Part shown: piece by piece, positions 1-5,561 of the stretch
Layout of the letters: every line of letters begins with the position of its first letter
Numbering within the stretch: the stretch's first letter is position 1
Assembly: GCA_019243595.1 (NCBI GenBank)
Contig: JAFAUA010000035.1
Coordinates: 1-5,561, forward strand
DNA: 5,561 nucleotides
Direction of reading: 5' to 3'
Source: Acidimicrobiia bacterium
Lineage (GTDB): Bacteria > Actinomycetota > Acidimicrobiia > Acidimicrobiales > AC-14
Translations under genes and position numbers: made by a program
The notes under the pieces: generated by a model
Seen by the model: only the letters and a program-made list of their open reading frames with translations
Databases searched by the model: none
What the model was told of the DNA's origin: nothing

Positions 1-1086
1 GCGGCCGAGGACGAGCTGTTCGGCATCGGATCCGTGCTCGGTGAGCTGCAGACGGGTGTCTTCGAGCTGGCACCGGCTGGCGTGCTCGGTGAGGACCTGG
101 CGGCGCCGGACAAGGAGGTCGACTGGATGCGGCGCCTGGCGGCCGCCACCGGTCGCCCGGTCACGTTCGCCCTCACCCAGAACAACGCCGATCCCGTCGC
201 GTGGCGCCGCCAGCTCGACCTGGCCGCCGAGGCGGCCGCCGAAGGTGTGCCGCTGCGCCCGCAGGTGCACGGCCGCACGGTGTCGATCCTCCTCGGGTTC
301 TCGACCTTCCACCCGTTCAACTTCACGGCCGCATGGGGCGACACCGGGATCGGCTTGCTGGCGTGGCCCGAGCAGGTGGCGCGCGTCGGCCGCGAGCCCG
401 AGCTTCGAGCCCGCCTCGTTTCCGAGCTGGCGGGAATGAGCGACGACCCCATCATCAGAGGGTTCATGAACCCCAAGCGGGTCTACGTCCTCGGCGACCC
501 GCCGAACTACGAGCCCGGCCCGGAGCACTCGGTTGCGGGCATCGCCGCCGCGCGAGGCGCCGACATGTGGGACACCCTGATGGACCTCATGCTTGACGAC
601 GGTGGCCGCGAGCTCCTCAACAGCCCGGTGCTCAACTACACCGACGGCAGCCTCGAGCCGGTGCGGGAGATGCTCCTGCACCCGACGACGGCGTTCGGTC
701 TCGGCGACGGCGGCGCCCACGCCGGCCAGACGTGCGATGCGTCGACGACCACGTTCTTGCTCTCACACTGGGCGCGTGACCGGGCCGACGGCCGTCTGCC
801 CGTCGAACTCTCGGTGCACAAGCTCACCCAGGCGACCGCCAGCTTGTTCGAGCTCGGCGACCGGGGCGTGTTGGCACCGGGTTACGTCGGCGACGCCAAC
901 GTCATCGACTTCGACAACCTCCAACTCCACCGCCCCCACAAGGTCGCCGACCTTCCCGGCGGCGCCTCCCGCCTGCTGCAGACGGCCGACGGCTACATCG
1001 CCACGGTGAAGACCGGCGAGGTCACCTTCGAGAACGGCGAGCACACCGGCGCCCTTCCGGGCGTCCTCCTCCGCGGCGCCCGCTGA
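1..1086 (+). CDS. Amidohydrolase, N-acyl-D-amino-acid deacylase (D-aminoacylase) type, 5'-truncated by window edge
   Basis: C-terminal 361 residues of a metal-dependent amidohydrolase. The frame is open from base 1, so the start and the N-terminal beta-domain with the first metal ligands are outside the window. Residues are numbered from base 1. Visible are the PLRPQVHGR segment (His90), then a GLGDGGAH motif (Asp236, His240), which matches the place where this superfamily keeps its metal-binding/catalytic Asp at the end of the barrel. Next comes HKLTQATASLFELGDRGVLAPGYVGDANVIDFD (about 273-304), the usual return to the beta-sandwich with the 'RG.L.PGY.AD' signature. Family members hydrolyse the amide of N-acyl-D-amino acids or related cyclic amides in the cytoplasm; the substrate here cannot be told. 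It runs against the acyl-CoA operon and ends in TGA one base from that operon's last stop. Superfamily is secure; the D-aminoacylase subgroup is likely but not proven without the N-terminus. Confidence 0.85.
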   Translation, partial: AAEDELFGIGSVLGELQTGVFELAPAGVLGEDLAAPDKEVDWMRRLAAATGRPVTFALTQNNADPVAWRRQLDLAAEAAAEGVPLRPQVHGRTVSILLGFSTFHPFNFTAAWGDTGIGLLAWPEQVARVGREPELRARLVSELAGMSDDPIIRGFMNPKRVYVLGDPPNYEPGPEHSVAGIAAARGADMWDTLMDLMLDDGGRELLNSPVLNYTDGSLEPVREMLLHPTTAFGLGDGGAHAGQTCDASTTTFLLSHWARDRADGRLPVELSVHKLTQATASLFELGDRGVLAPGYVGDANVIDFDNLQLHRPHKVADLPGGASRLLQTADGYIATVKTGEVTFENGEHTGALPGVLLRGAR

Positions 1087-1087
1087 G

Positions 1088-2155
1088 CTAACGGGGGCGG
1101 AAGCCCTCGCCGCGGTGCTCGTCGATCTCTGGCGGGGGCGACGTGCGGGTCGCGGGATGGTTGACGAAGCGCACCGGGAAGCCGGTGGCGGGGTCAAGCC
1201 AGTCCTCGGTGGTCACCGCTCGGCGGTCGACGAAGTGGCGGAGGCCGACCATCTCGGAGCGGTTGAGCACCGGGGCGATGGGGACGCCGACTGCGAGCAG
1301 GGCGCCGACCAGATCGTCGCGCCGGCGCTTGCCGATCGCGGCCGAGATCTGGCCCTGCAGCTCGTTCCCGCGTGCCATGCGGTCGACGAAACCGAGCGCG
1401 CCGATGTCGTCGTCGAGCTCGAGCTCCGAGCACAGCGGTTGCCAGAAGTGGTCTTCGGTCAACACGCCGAGGACGACGGAGCCGCCGTCGGCGGTCTTGA
1501 ACGTGCCGTAGCCCGGCGGGGTCTGCGACTCCTGCTCGACGCCTTCCGCACGAGGTGTCACCGCGCCTGTCCACGTCGCGAGCACGTCGGCCATGGCGAC
1601 GTCGATGCGTTCGCCCTCACCGGTCTTGAGCTGCTTCACGACGGCGGCACAGATGGCGAACGCCGCCGCCATCCCACCGCTCAGATCGGCGACCGGAACC
1701 GCAGGCTCACGCGGCGAACCGCCTTCGGGTGCCAGGGCGCCCGACCAGGCCAGGTAGTTGATGTCGTGACCGGACGCCTGCGACAGCGGGCCGTCCTGTC
1801 CGAGGCCCGAGACCGAGCAGTAGATCACCGATGCGTTCACCGCCCGCACGGCCTCGTAGCCGATCCCGAGGCGGTCGGCGACCCCCGGCCGGTACCCCTC
1901 GACGACGACGTCCGCATCTCGAGCGAGCTCCAGTGCCCGGCCCCGGTCGGTCTCCTCTTTGAGGTCGAGGACGATGCTCCGCTTGTCGGCGCTCAGAGTG
2001 GCGAACAGCCCGGCGTAGACGCGCATCGGATCACCACCAGGCGGCTCGACCTTCAACACTTCGGCGCCCAGCTCCGCCAGCAGCTGGGTGGCGTACGGCC
2101 CCGGCCGCCAGATGGTGAAGTCGAGGACGCGCAGCCCGTCGAGGAGACCGGTCAC
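1088..2155 (-). CDS. CaiB/BaiF family III protein, alpha-methylacyl-CoA racemase-like
   Basis: A 355-aa protein, close to the length I recall for the mycobacterial racemase MCR (about 360). Motifs in order: LDGLRVLDFT at 5-14, LGAEVLKVEPPGGD at 29-42, ADKRSIVLDLK at 56-66, VEGYRPGVADRLGIGY at 85-100, SGLGQDGP at 116-123, GHDINYLAWSG at 129-139 and VADLSGGMAAA at 155-165. His130, Asp157 and Glu234 (in LTEDHF) fall where MCR has its catalytic His126, Asp156 and Glu241, and Arg89 of YRPGV is also shared. AMACR-type enzymes epimerise 2-methyl-branched acyl-CoAs through an enolate; family III CoA-transferases use only the Asp, as an acyl-anhydride site. I therefore favour a racemase, though a BaiF-type CoA-transferase remains possible. 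GTG was chosen as start because it sits just before the conserved N-terminus and overlaps the upstream TGA by 4 nt; the 72 codons open before it look like out-of-frame coding sequence. Last gene of the operon. Confidence 0.86.
   Translation of the reverse strand: MTGLLDGLRVLDFTIWRPGPYATQLLAELGAEVLKVEPPGGDPMRVYAGLFATLSADKRSIVLDLKEETDRGRALELARDADVVVEGYRPGVADRLGIGYEAVRAVNASVIYCSVSGLGQDGPLSQASGHDINYLAWSGALAPEGGSPREPAVPVADLSGGMAAAFAICAAVVKQLKTGEGERIDVAMADVLATWTGAVTPRAEGVEQESQTPPGYGTFKTADGGSVVLGVLTEDHFWQPLCSELELDDDIGALGFVDRMARGNELQGQISAAIGKRRRDDLVGALLAVGVPIAPVLNRSEMVGLRHFVDRRAVTTEDWLDPATGFPVRFVNHPATRTSPPPEIDEHRGEGFRPR
1093..1108 (+). terminator. Possible hairpin at the convergent gene ends
   Basis: Just after the amidohydrolase stop, bases 1093-1098 pair with 1103-1108. 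This gives a 6-bp stem (five G-C pairs, one G-U) closed by a GGAA loop, a GNRA-type tetraloop. No T-run follows, so it is not a classical intrinsic terminator, and it lies inside the last codons of the opposing racemase-like gene. With only one base between the two stop codons, any terminator must sit inside coding sequence. In GC-rich DNA such a stem can arise by chance. Confidence 0.25.
2076..2099. repeat. 24-nt perfect direct repeat, copy 1 (inside racemase-like gene)
   Basis: Identical over 24 nt and in the same orientation as 5492-5515. Both copies encode the PYATQLLA segment near the N-terminus of the two family III proteins. A second 11-nt identity (2043-2053 versus 5459-5469) flanks it, at the KVEPP motif. 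It is best read as conserved coding sequence between paralogues, not a mobile element. Confidence 0.8.
2152..2155 (-). promoter_or_regulatory. GTGA stop/start overlap, translational coupling site
   Basis: The TGA of the luciferase-like gene (2154-2152) and the GTG start of the racemase-like gene (2155-2153) share bases. The stretch upstream of the GTG shows no GGAGG-like element at usable spacing. Translation of the racemase-like protein therefore probably depends on ribosomes finishing the upstream gene and restarting. Confidence 0.7.
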
Positions 2156-3006
2156 AGGACCGAGGACACCACGCGCTCGAACGTCTTCACGTCGCCACGG
2201 TAGGGCTCGGTCGATCGTGGCCAGTGGACGACGAGGTCGGTGATTCCCAGCGCTTCGTACCGGCCGATGGTGTCGGCAAACGCATCTTCCGATTCGAGCC
2301 CCGCATCGAGCTCGGGCCCCGTGAGCACCAGCCGGTCGATCGTCGACGGGTCGCGGCTCAAAGCCGTGCACGCGTCCTCGAGGCGCTTCACCTGCTCGCG
2401 CACGGCAGTGATGCCACCGCCAGAGCGGTCACCGGTCGTCACCCACGTATCGGCGTACGTCGCGGCCAGCCGCATGCCGCGGGGACCGGCCGCCGCGAGG
2501 GCGAATGGAACTCGTGGCTGCTGCACGCATCCGGGATGCGTGCGCGCCCGCTGCGCCGAGTACCACGTCCCGGCATAGGTGGTGTCCGGCTGCCGGAGCA
2601 GCATGTCGAGGAGCTCGACGAACTCAGCGAACCGGTCGGCTCGCTCCTTGGCCGGCCACGGCTCACCGCCGAGAACGGTCGCATCCCAACCTTCACCGCC
2701 GGCGCCGATCCCCAGGGTGATGCGACCCATCGAGAGGTCGTCGAGGGAGACAAGCTCCTTGGCGAACGGCACCGGGTGGCGGTAGTTGGGCGAGGCGACC
2801 AGCGGGCCGAGCCGGATCTTGGAGGTGGCCATCGCCGCCGCCGCCAGCGTCGGCACGGCGCCGAACCATGGGCCATCGGCAAGCGAACGCCAGGCCAGAT
2901 GGTCGTAGGTCCACGCGTGGTGGAAGCCCAGCTCCTCGGCGCGCTGCCACAGCGGTTGCTGCTCGGACCACCGCAACTCCGGGAGAATGCAGACTCCGAG
3001 TCGCAA
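2152..3006 (-). CDS. Luciferase-like (probably F420-dependent) oxidoreductase
   Basis: A 284-aa member of the bacterial luciferase-like monooxygenase family, a single TIM-barrel domain. Typical landmarks are an opening strand RLGVCILPE at 2-10, WTYDHLAW at 32-39, and a long conserved core at 64-137. That core contains IRLGPLV, NYRHPVPFAKELVSLDDLSMGRITLGIGAGG and KERADRFAEF. The cofactor-proximal GPRGMRLAATYADTW follows at 174-188, and a C-terminal barrel strand GITDLVVHWP at 254-263. Family members use FMNH2 or reduced F420 for monooxygenation, hydride transfer or reduction. The short length and apparent actinobacterial setting favour F420, but no residue seen here settles this or the substrate. 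The start is a TTG directly before RLGV, 5 nt after the PhyH stop; no ATG or GTG is available close by in frame. The open frame before it overlaps the oxygenase gene and shows no family similarity. It shares the operon with, and is 4-nt coupled to, the racemase-like gene. Confidence 0.88.
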   Translation of the reverse strand: MRLGVCILPELRWSEQQPLWQRAEELGFHHAWTYDHLAWRSLADGPWFGAVPTLAAAAMATSKIRLGPLVASPNYRHPVPFAKELVSLDDLSMGRITLGIGAGGEGWDATVLGGEPWPAKERADRFAEFVELLDMLLRQPDTTYAGTWYSAQRARTHPGCVQQPRVPFALAAAGPRGMRLAATYADTWVTTGDRSGGGITAVREQVKRLEDACTALSRDPSTIDRLVLTGPELDAGLESEDAFADTIGRYEALGITDLVVHWPRSTEPYRGDVKTFERVVSSVL

Positions 3007-3011
3007 CGTGT

Positions 3012-3899
3012 CTATGTCGGCAGCTCGCCGCGCTCGAGGAGCTCGACGGGATCCTGCATGTGCACCATCCCGAGGTAGCCGCCGCCCCGCGGGATGCTGT
3101 CGTGGACGGCGTAGCCGATCAGCTCCTGCGCCTGCCGAGGCAACGTCGCCGCCACCGAGGGCGGAATCGACAGGTAGTTGTTCTCCTCGGTCCGCAGCCA
3201 CCCCAAGCAGTAGGACAGGTGGGCGCCGCGGCGTGGCACGTCGGTGGTGTTGGCGCCGCCGCCGTGGATGGTCCCTCCGAGGTAGACGACCGCCGAGCCC
3301 GCCGGCATCTCGGCGTAGGCGACCTGCTCGGGTGGCGGCGGGCCCTTGAGGATCTGCTCCATCGGCGACAGGTTGCGGTCGGGCCAGCGATGGCTCCCCG
3401 GAACGACCCGCGTGCCGCCGTTCTCCTTGGTGAAGTCGACGAAGGCGATGACCGTTGCCAGCTGCAGCTCGGGCCCCGGTCGCGGCATGTCGCTCCACAC
3501 CGCCTCGTCCCGGTGCAGCACCTGCTCGTCGGAGCCGGGACCCCGCTGGAGAAGATGGCCGAGGTTGAGCTGGTAGCGGGCGCACGACGGCAGCAGCACG
3601 CGGTCGCAGATGGCGAGCAGCAGCGGGTTGCACATGACGTCGACCGCGAACGTGCGCGACAACCCAGGCGCCCCGGCGACCTGCTTGGTGTAGGGGCCGT
3701 GGAAGGCCTTCATCACCGGGTTGAAGAGATCCGCGTCGGGGTCGGCCGCGTCCAGGGCCGGCCCGACCTCCTCGTTCACCCGGTCGACGACGTCAGAGGA
3801 CAGCAGCCCCTCGACGATCACGGCGCCGTCGCGCTCGACGCCGGCGACGATGTCGTCGGGATCGGCCGACGCATGGAAGCGCTGCAGGCAGGCGGTCAT
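3012..3899 (-). CDS. Phytanoyl-CoA dioxygenase (PhyH) family Fe(II)/2-oxoglutarate oxygenase
   Basis: A 295-aa cytoplasmic non-haem iron oxygenase with a double-stranded beta-helix fold. The facial triad is visible: His129-x-Asp131 in LHRDEAVW and the distal His212 in TIHGGGANTT. Arg223 or Arg224 in VPRRGAHLSY is about 11 residues on, as expected for the 2-oxoglutarate carboxylate contact. The FTKENGGTRVVPGSHRW stretch (156-172) is the family hallmark between the two halves. PhyH enzymes hydroxylate their substrate using O2 and 2-oxoglutarate, giving succinate and CO2; phytanoyl-CoA hydroxylase works at C2 of a 3-methyl acyl-CoA. Many bacterial homologues act on other molecules, so the substrate is open. 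The acyl-CoA neighbours on both sides favour a CoA thioester or branched acid. Start: ATG 5 nt after the MaoC stop. An in-frame TTG at 3908-3906, overlapping that stop as TTGA, is an alternative giving 298 aa. Confidence 0.9.
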   Translation of the reverse strand: MTACLQRFHASADPDDIVAGVERDGAVIVEGLLSSDVVDRVNEEVGPALDAADPDADLFNPVMKAFHGPYTKQVAGAPGLSRTFAVDVMCNPLLLAICDRVLLPSCARYQLNLGHLLQRGPGSDEQVLHRDEAVWSDMPRPGPELQLATVIAFVDFTKENGGTRVVPGSHRWPDRNLSPMEQILKGPPPPEQVAYAEMPAGSAVVYLGGTIHGGGANTTDVPRRGAHLSYCLGWLRTEENNYLSIPPSVAATLPRQAQELIGYAVHDSIPRGGGYLGMVHMQDPVELLERGELPT

Positions 3900-3904
3900 G
3901 GAGC

Positions 3905-4369
3905 TCAAGGTAGGTACAGCACCTGCATCATGTACAGCAGCGACGGCTTGTCGGCGTCGACCACGCTGATGTCGGCCTCGGTCGTCAGCAGCGTCCCCTT
4001 GGGCCGTGCCTCGGCCCGTACAAGACGTCCTCGAGCGTGCACTTCGCAGGGGATCGGCACCGGGGCGAGGAACCGAAGCTTCTCGGCGCCGTAGTTCACG
4101 GCGCTGCTCTGGCCGACGATCCGTACCGTCGACGCGCCCATCGCCGGCAGCAGGCTCAGCGTCAGGAAGCCGTGGGCGATCGTGCCGCCGAACGGGCTGT
4201 CGCGCTTGGCTCGCTCGACGTCCAAGTGGATCCACTGGTGGTCACCGGTGAGATCGGCGAAGGCATCGACCATGTCCTGGGTCACCTTGACGGGCGCCCC
4301 CCAGTCACCGAAGGTTTCCGACGCAGCTGCGTTGAGACCGTCGGTGTCGTCGAAGCGAATTTGTTGCAT
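3905..4369 (-). CDS. MaoC-like (R)-specific enoyl-CoA hydratase, NodN/Rv0130 type
   Basis: A 154-aa single hot-dog domain. The hydratase-2 segment is clear: FADLTGDHQWIHLD at 37-50, with the catalytic pair Asp43 and His48, followed by SPFGGTIAHGFLTLSLLP at 58-75. The GDHQWIH form, in place of the GDxNPxH of PhaJ-type enzymes, points to the NodN/Rv0130 branch, as does the NYGAEKLRFLAPVP stretch (92-105; NYGLNKVRF in relatives). Rv0130 of M. tuberculosis, which has nearly the same length, is a reported R-specific enoyl-CoA hydratase. The expected reaction is water addition to trans-2-enoyl-CoA giving (3R)-hydroxyacyl-CoA, probably as a dimer. The ATG shares its A with the TGA of the upstream CoA-transferase (TGATG), so the start is well fixed. 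The first codons use CAA and ATT, unlike the G/C-ending codons elsewhere. It is the only hydratase in the operon seen here. Confidence 0.9.
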   Translation of the reverse strand: MQQIRFDDTDGLNAAASETFGDWGAPVKVTQDMVDAFADLTGDHQWIHLDVERAKRDSPFGGTIAHGFLTLSLLPAMGASTVRIVGQSSAVNYGAEKLRFLAPVPIPCEVHARGRLVRAEARPKGTLLTTEADISVVDADKPSLLYMMQVLYLP

Positions 4370-4380
4370 CAAGAAATAAT
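4351..4380 (-). other. A/T-rich gene junction with TGATG overlap
   Basis: Twenty of these 30 bases are A or T, in sharp contrast with the surroundings. The stretch covers the last codons of the CoA-transferase (two ATT, one TCT), the one-base TGA/ATG overlap at 4369 and the first codons of the MaoC gene. The nearest purine-rich element, GAGG (complement of 4386-4389), leaves 16 nt before the ATG, more than is usual for a Shine-Dalgarno site. Low structure at the restart point probably helps translation re-initiate. A promoter function is possible but no -35/-10 pair is convincing. Confidence 0.5.
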
Positions 4381-5561
4381 GCCAGCCTCGGTCAAGGCGG
4401 CCAGCTTCTCGTCGTCGAGGCCGAGCTCTTCGCGCAGCACCGATTGCGTGTGCTCGCCAACCCAGGGCACGCGGTCTTCTTCGTCTTCGGGCACGTTCGA
4501 CAGCTTCACGGGGTTGCCGGGGATCAACACGGGCTCTTCGACGCCGTCGGTGCGGGGCATGGCGACGAGCATGTTGCGCGCCGCCAAATGTGGATCGGCG
4601 ATGACCTCGTGCGACGCCAGGCACGGTCCGGCGGCGACGCCTGCGGCCATCAGCACCTCGGCCGCTTCGAGCTTGGTGCGCGTTGCCGCCCACTCCTCGA
4701 TGCCGGGCCTGATGACGTCGTCCAGGTGTTCACCCCAACCGGAGCGATCGGCGAGGCGGGGATCGTCTCGCCACTCGGGGCGCCCCAACGTGTCGGCCAG
4801 ACGCTCGAACTGGTGCTCGCGCACGAGCTGCATGACGAACCAGCCGTCCTTGGCCCGGAACGTGTCGAGGATGTAGGGCGGCGGCGACGGCAGCGCCGGC
4901 TGACCGAGCGACGCCAGGTTGGTGACGATGTCGGTCATGGCGACGGTGGCGTCGAGCATCGCCACGTCGACCTGCTGGCCTTCACCGGTGAGGTCCCGGT
5001 GGCGCAGGGCGGCGAGGATGCCGATGGTGGCGAAGAGGGCGGAGCTGATGTCGCCGAGGGCGCCGACCGGGTTGGCGCGCGGCGGCTCGCCCGGCCGCCG
5101 TGTGTAGTCGTAGATGCCCGACATGGCCTCGACGATCGACGCGTAGGCCGGCCAGCTGCCATAGGGCGAACCGTTGTTGCCAAACCCCGACACCGACACG
5201 TAGATCACCTTCGGGTGGACGGCCCGCACGGCGTCGTAGCCGAGGCCGAGACGGCCCATCGTTCCGGCCTTGAAGTTTTCGGCGACCACGTCGAAGCGCG
5301 GCGCCAATTCGAGGAAGAGCTGGCGCCCCGCCTCGCTCTTGAGGTCGATGGCGACGCTGCGCTTGCCGAGGTTGTTGCGCAGGAACGTGGCGCCGACGGT
5401 GCGTCCCTCCGGATCGGTCATCGATGGCTGTGATGCTCGACCCGACTCGCCGGCGGGGGGCTCGACCTTGACGACATCGGCGCCGAGGCGGGCCAGCAGC
5501 TGGGTGGCGTACGGCAAGGCCTGCATCTGCTCGGCCGCCAGCACGCGCACCCCGTCGAGGG
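4369..5561 (-). CDS. Family III (CaiB/BaiF) acyl-CoA transferase, 5'-truncated by window edge
   Basis: A classical family III CoA-transferase, 396 complete codons in view. The coding frame continues through the window edge: LDG precedes the valine codon at 5550, and family members share the L-D-G-[VI]-R-V opening. The true start therefore lies a few codons beyond 5561, and only the first residues are missing. Residues numbered from 5550 show PYATQLLARLGADVVKVEPP (13-32), NNLGKRSVAIDLK (59-71), FKAGTMGRLGLGYDAV (93-108), SGFGNNGSPY (121-130), and GALGDISSALFATIGIL (163-179) with Asp167 as the expected acyl-anhydride nucleophile. The C-terminal IPGNPVKLSNVPE is also typical. Where the racemase-like paralogue at 1088-2155 has the His of GHDINY, this protein has Tyr, which supports transferase rather than racemase. 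Role: moving CoA from a donor thioester to a free acid, likely the activating step of the pathway. First visible gene of the operon; it overlaps the MaoC gene by one base. Confidence 0.9.
   Translation of the reverse strand, partial: LDGVRVLAAEQMQALPYATQLLARLGADVVKVEPPAGESGRASQPSMTDPEGRTVGATFLRNNLGKRSVAIDLKSEAGRQLFLELAPRFDVVAENFKAGTMGRLGLGYDAVRAVHPKVIYVSVSGFGNNGSPYGSWPAYASIVEAMSGIYDYTRRPGEPPRANPVGALGDISSALFATIGILAALRHRDLTGEGQQVDVAMLDATVAMTDIVTNLASLGQPALPSPPPYILDTFRAKDGWFVMQLVREHQFERLADTLGRPEWRDDPRLADRSGWGEHLDDVIRPGIEEWAATRTKLEAAEVLMAAGVAAGPCLASHEVIADPHLAARNMLVAMPRTDGVEEPVLIPGNPVKLSNVPEDEEDRVPWVGEHTQSVLREELGLDDEKLAALTEAGIIS
5492..5515. repeat. 24-nt perfect direct repeat, copy 2 (inside CoA-transferase gene)
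   Basis: Partner of 2076-2099, about 3.4 kb away. It lies in the CoA-transferase codons for PYATQLLA. The two copies bracket most of the operon, so recombination between them would fuse the N-terminus of one paralogue to the body of the other. Confidence 0.8.

Noticed and set aside
1115..2203. Long + strand open frame opposite the racemase-like gene
   Set aside because: It is antisense to a gene with strong family motifs; its translation is rich in Arg, Ala, Gly and Asp with no recognisable domain, as expected of a GC-rich shadow frame.
3007..3633. Upstream extension of the luciferase-like frame, giving a 493-aa protein
   Set aside because: The extra 209 residues are Arg/Ala/Pro-rich, overlap the PhyH gene in another frame and show no similarity; the family N-terminus begins right after the TTG at 3006.
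2868..4094. Long + strand open frame opposite the PhyH and luciferase-like genes
   Set aside because: It crosses two well-supported genes on the other strand, has low-complexity Arg/Val/His-rich translation and no family signal.
3900..4235. Upstream extension of the PhyH frame, giving a 407-aa protein
   Set aside because: The extension is low-complexity sequence out of frame inside the MaoC gene; the motif-bearing protein starts at the ATG at 3899.
4444..5433. Long + strand open frame opposite the CoA-transferase
   Set aside because: Shadow of a strongly supported gene; no domain, no plausible start context. The + strand frame at 4037-4876 is rejected for the same reason.
5548..5550. GTG as the start of the right-hand CoA-transferase
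   Set aside because: The frame stays open to the window edge and the codons before it spell LDG, part of the conserved family opening, so the start is very probably outside the window.
1..5561. Defence system, mobile element, CRISPR or RNA gene
   Set aside because: The window is almost fully filled by six metabolic genes with continuous family motifs. No direct-repeat array, terminal inverted repeats, transposase, tRNA-like fold or non-coding stretch over 10 bases was seen.

Overview
The window is visibly GC-rich, with codon third positions dominated by G and C. It is densely packed with acyl-CoA metabolism genes, several of them started by GTG or TTG. This suggests an actinobacterium, possibly of the Mycobacterium/Acidimicrobiia type; that is inference from gene content and composition only. 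It looks like a catabolic chromosomal region, and I see no tRNA, rRNA, CRISPR array, insertion sequence or phage gene.

Layout. On the + strand, bases 1-1086 hold the C-terminal 361 residues of an amidohydrolase of the D-aminoacylase type; its start lies left of the window. It converges, with one base between the stop codons, on a five-gene block on the - strand. Read in the direction of transcription (right to left), the block is: a family III (CaiB/BaiF) CoA-transferase that enters from the right edge (4369-5561); a 154-aa MaoC/NodN-type enoyl-CoA hydratase (3905-4369); a 295-aa phytanoyl-CoA dioxygenase (PhyH) family Fe(II)/2-oxoglutarate oxygenase (3012-3899); a 284-aa luciferase-like, probably F420-dependent, oxidoreductase (2152-3006); and a second family III protein of 355 aa (1088-2155). 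This last protein carries the GHDINY motif and the His/Asp/Glu residues of alpha-methylacyl-CoA racemase.

The five genes are joined by a 1-nt TGATG overlap, two 5-nt gaps and a 4-nt GTGA overlap. None of the four internal starts has a convincing Shine-Dalgarno sequence at normal spacing, so they form a translationally coupled operon whose promoter lies beyond base 5561.

Working model (inference): the first enzyme attaches CoA to a carboxylic acid. The racemase sets the 2-methyl stereochemistry, the MaoC protein hydrates an enoyl-CoA, and the PhyH and luciferase-like proteins carry out oxidations. The set would suit breakdown of a branched, isoprenoid or sterol-like acid. The substrate cannot be read from the sequence, and the acyl-CoA dehydrogenase, thiolase or lyase such a route needs are not in view. 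I found no clearly new type of system; the points of interest are the unusual enzyme combination and the extreme compaction.
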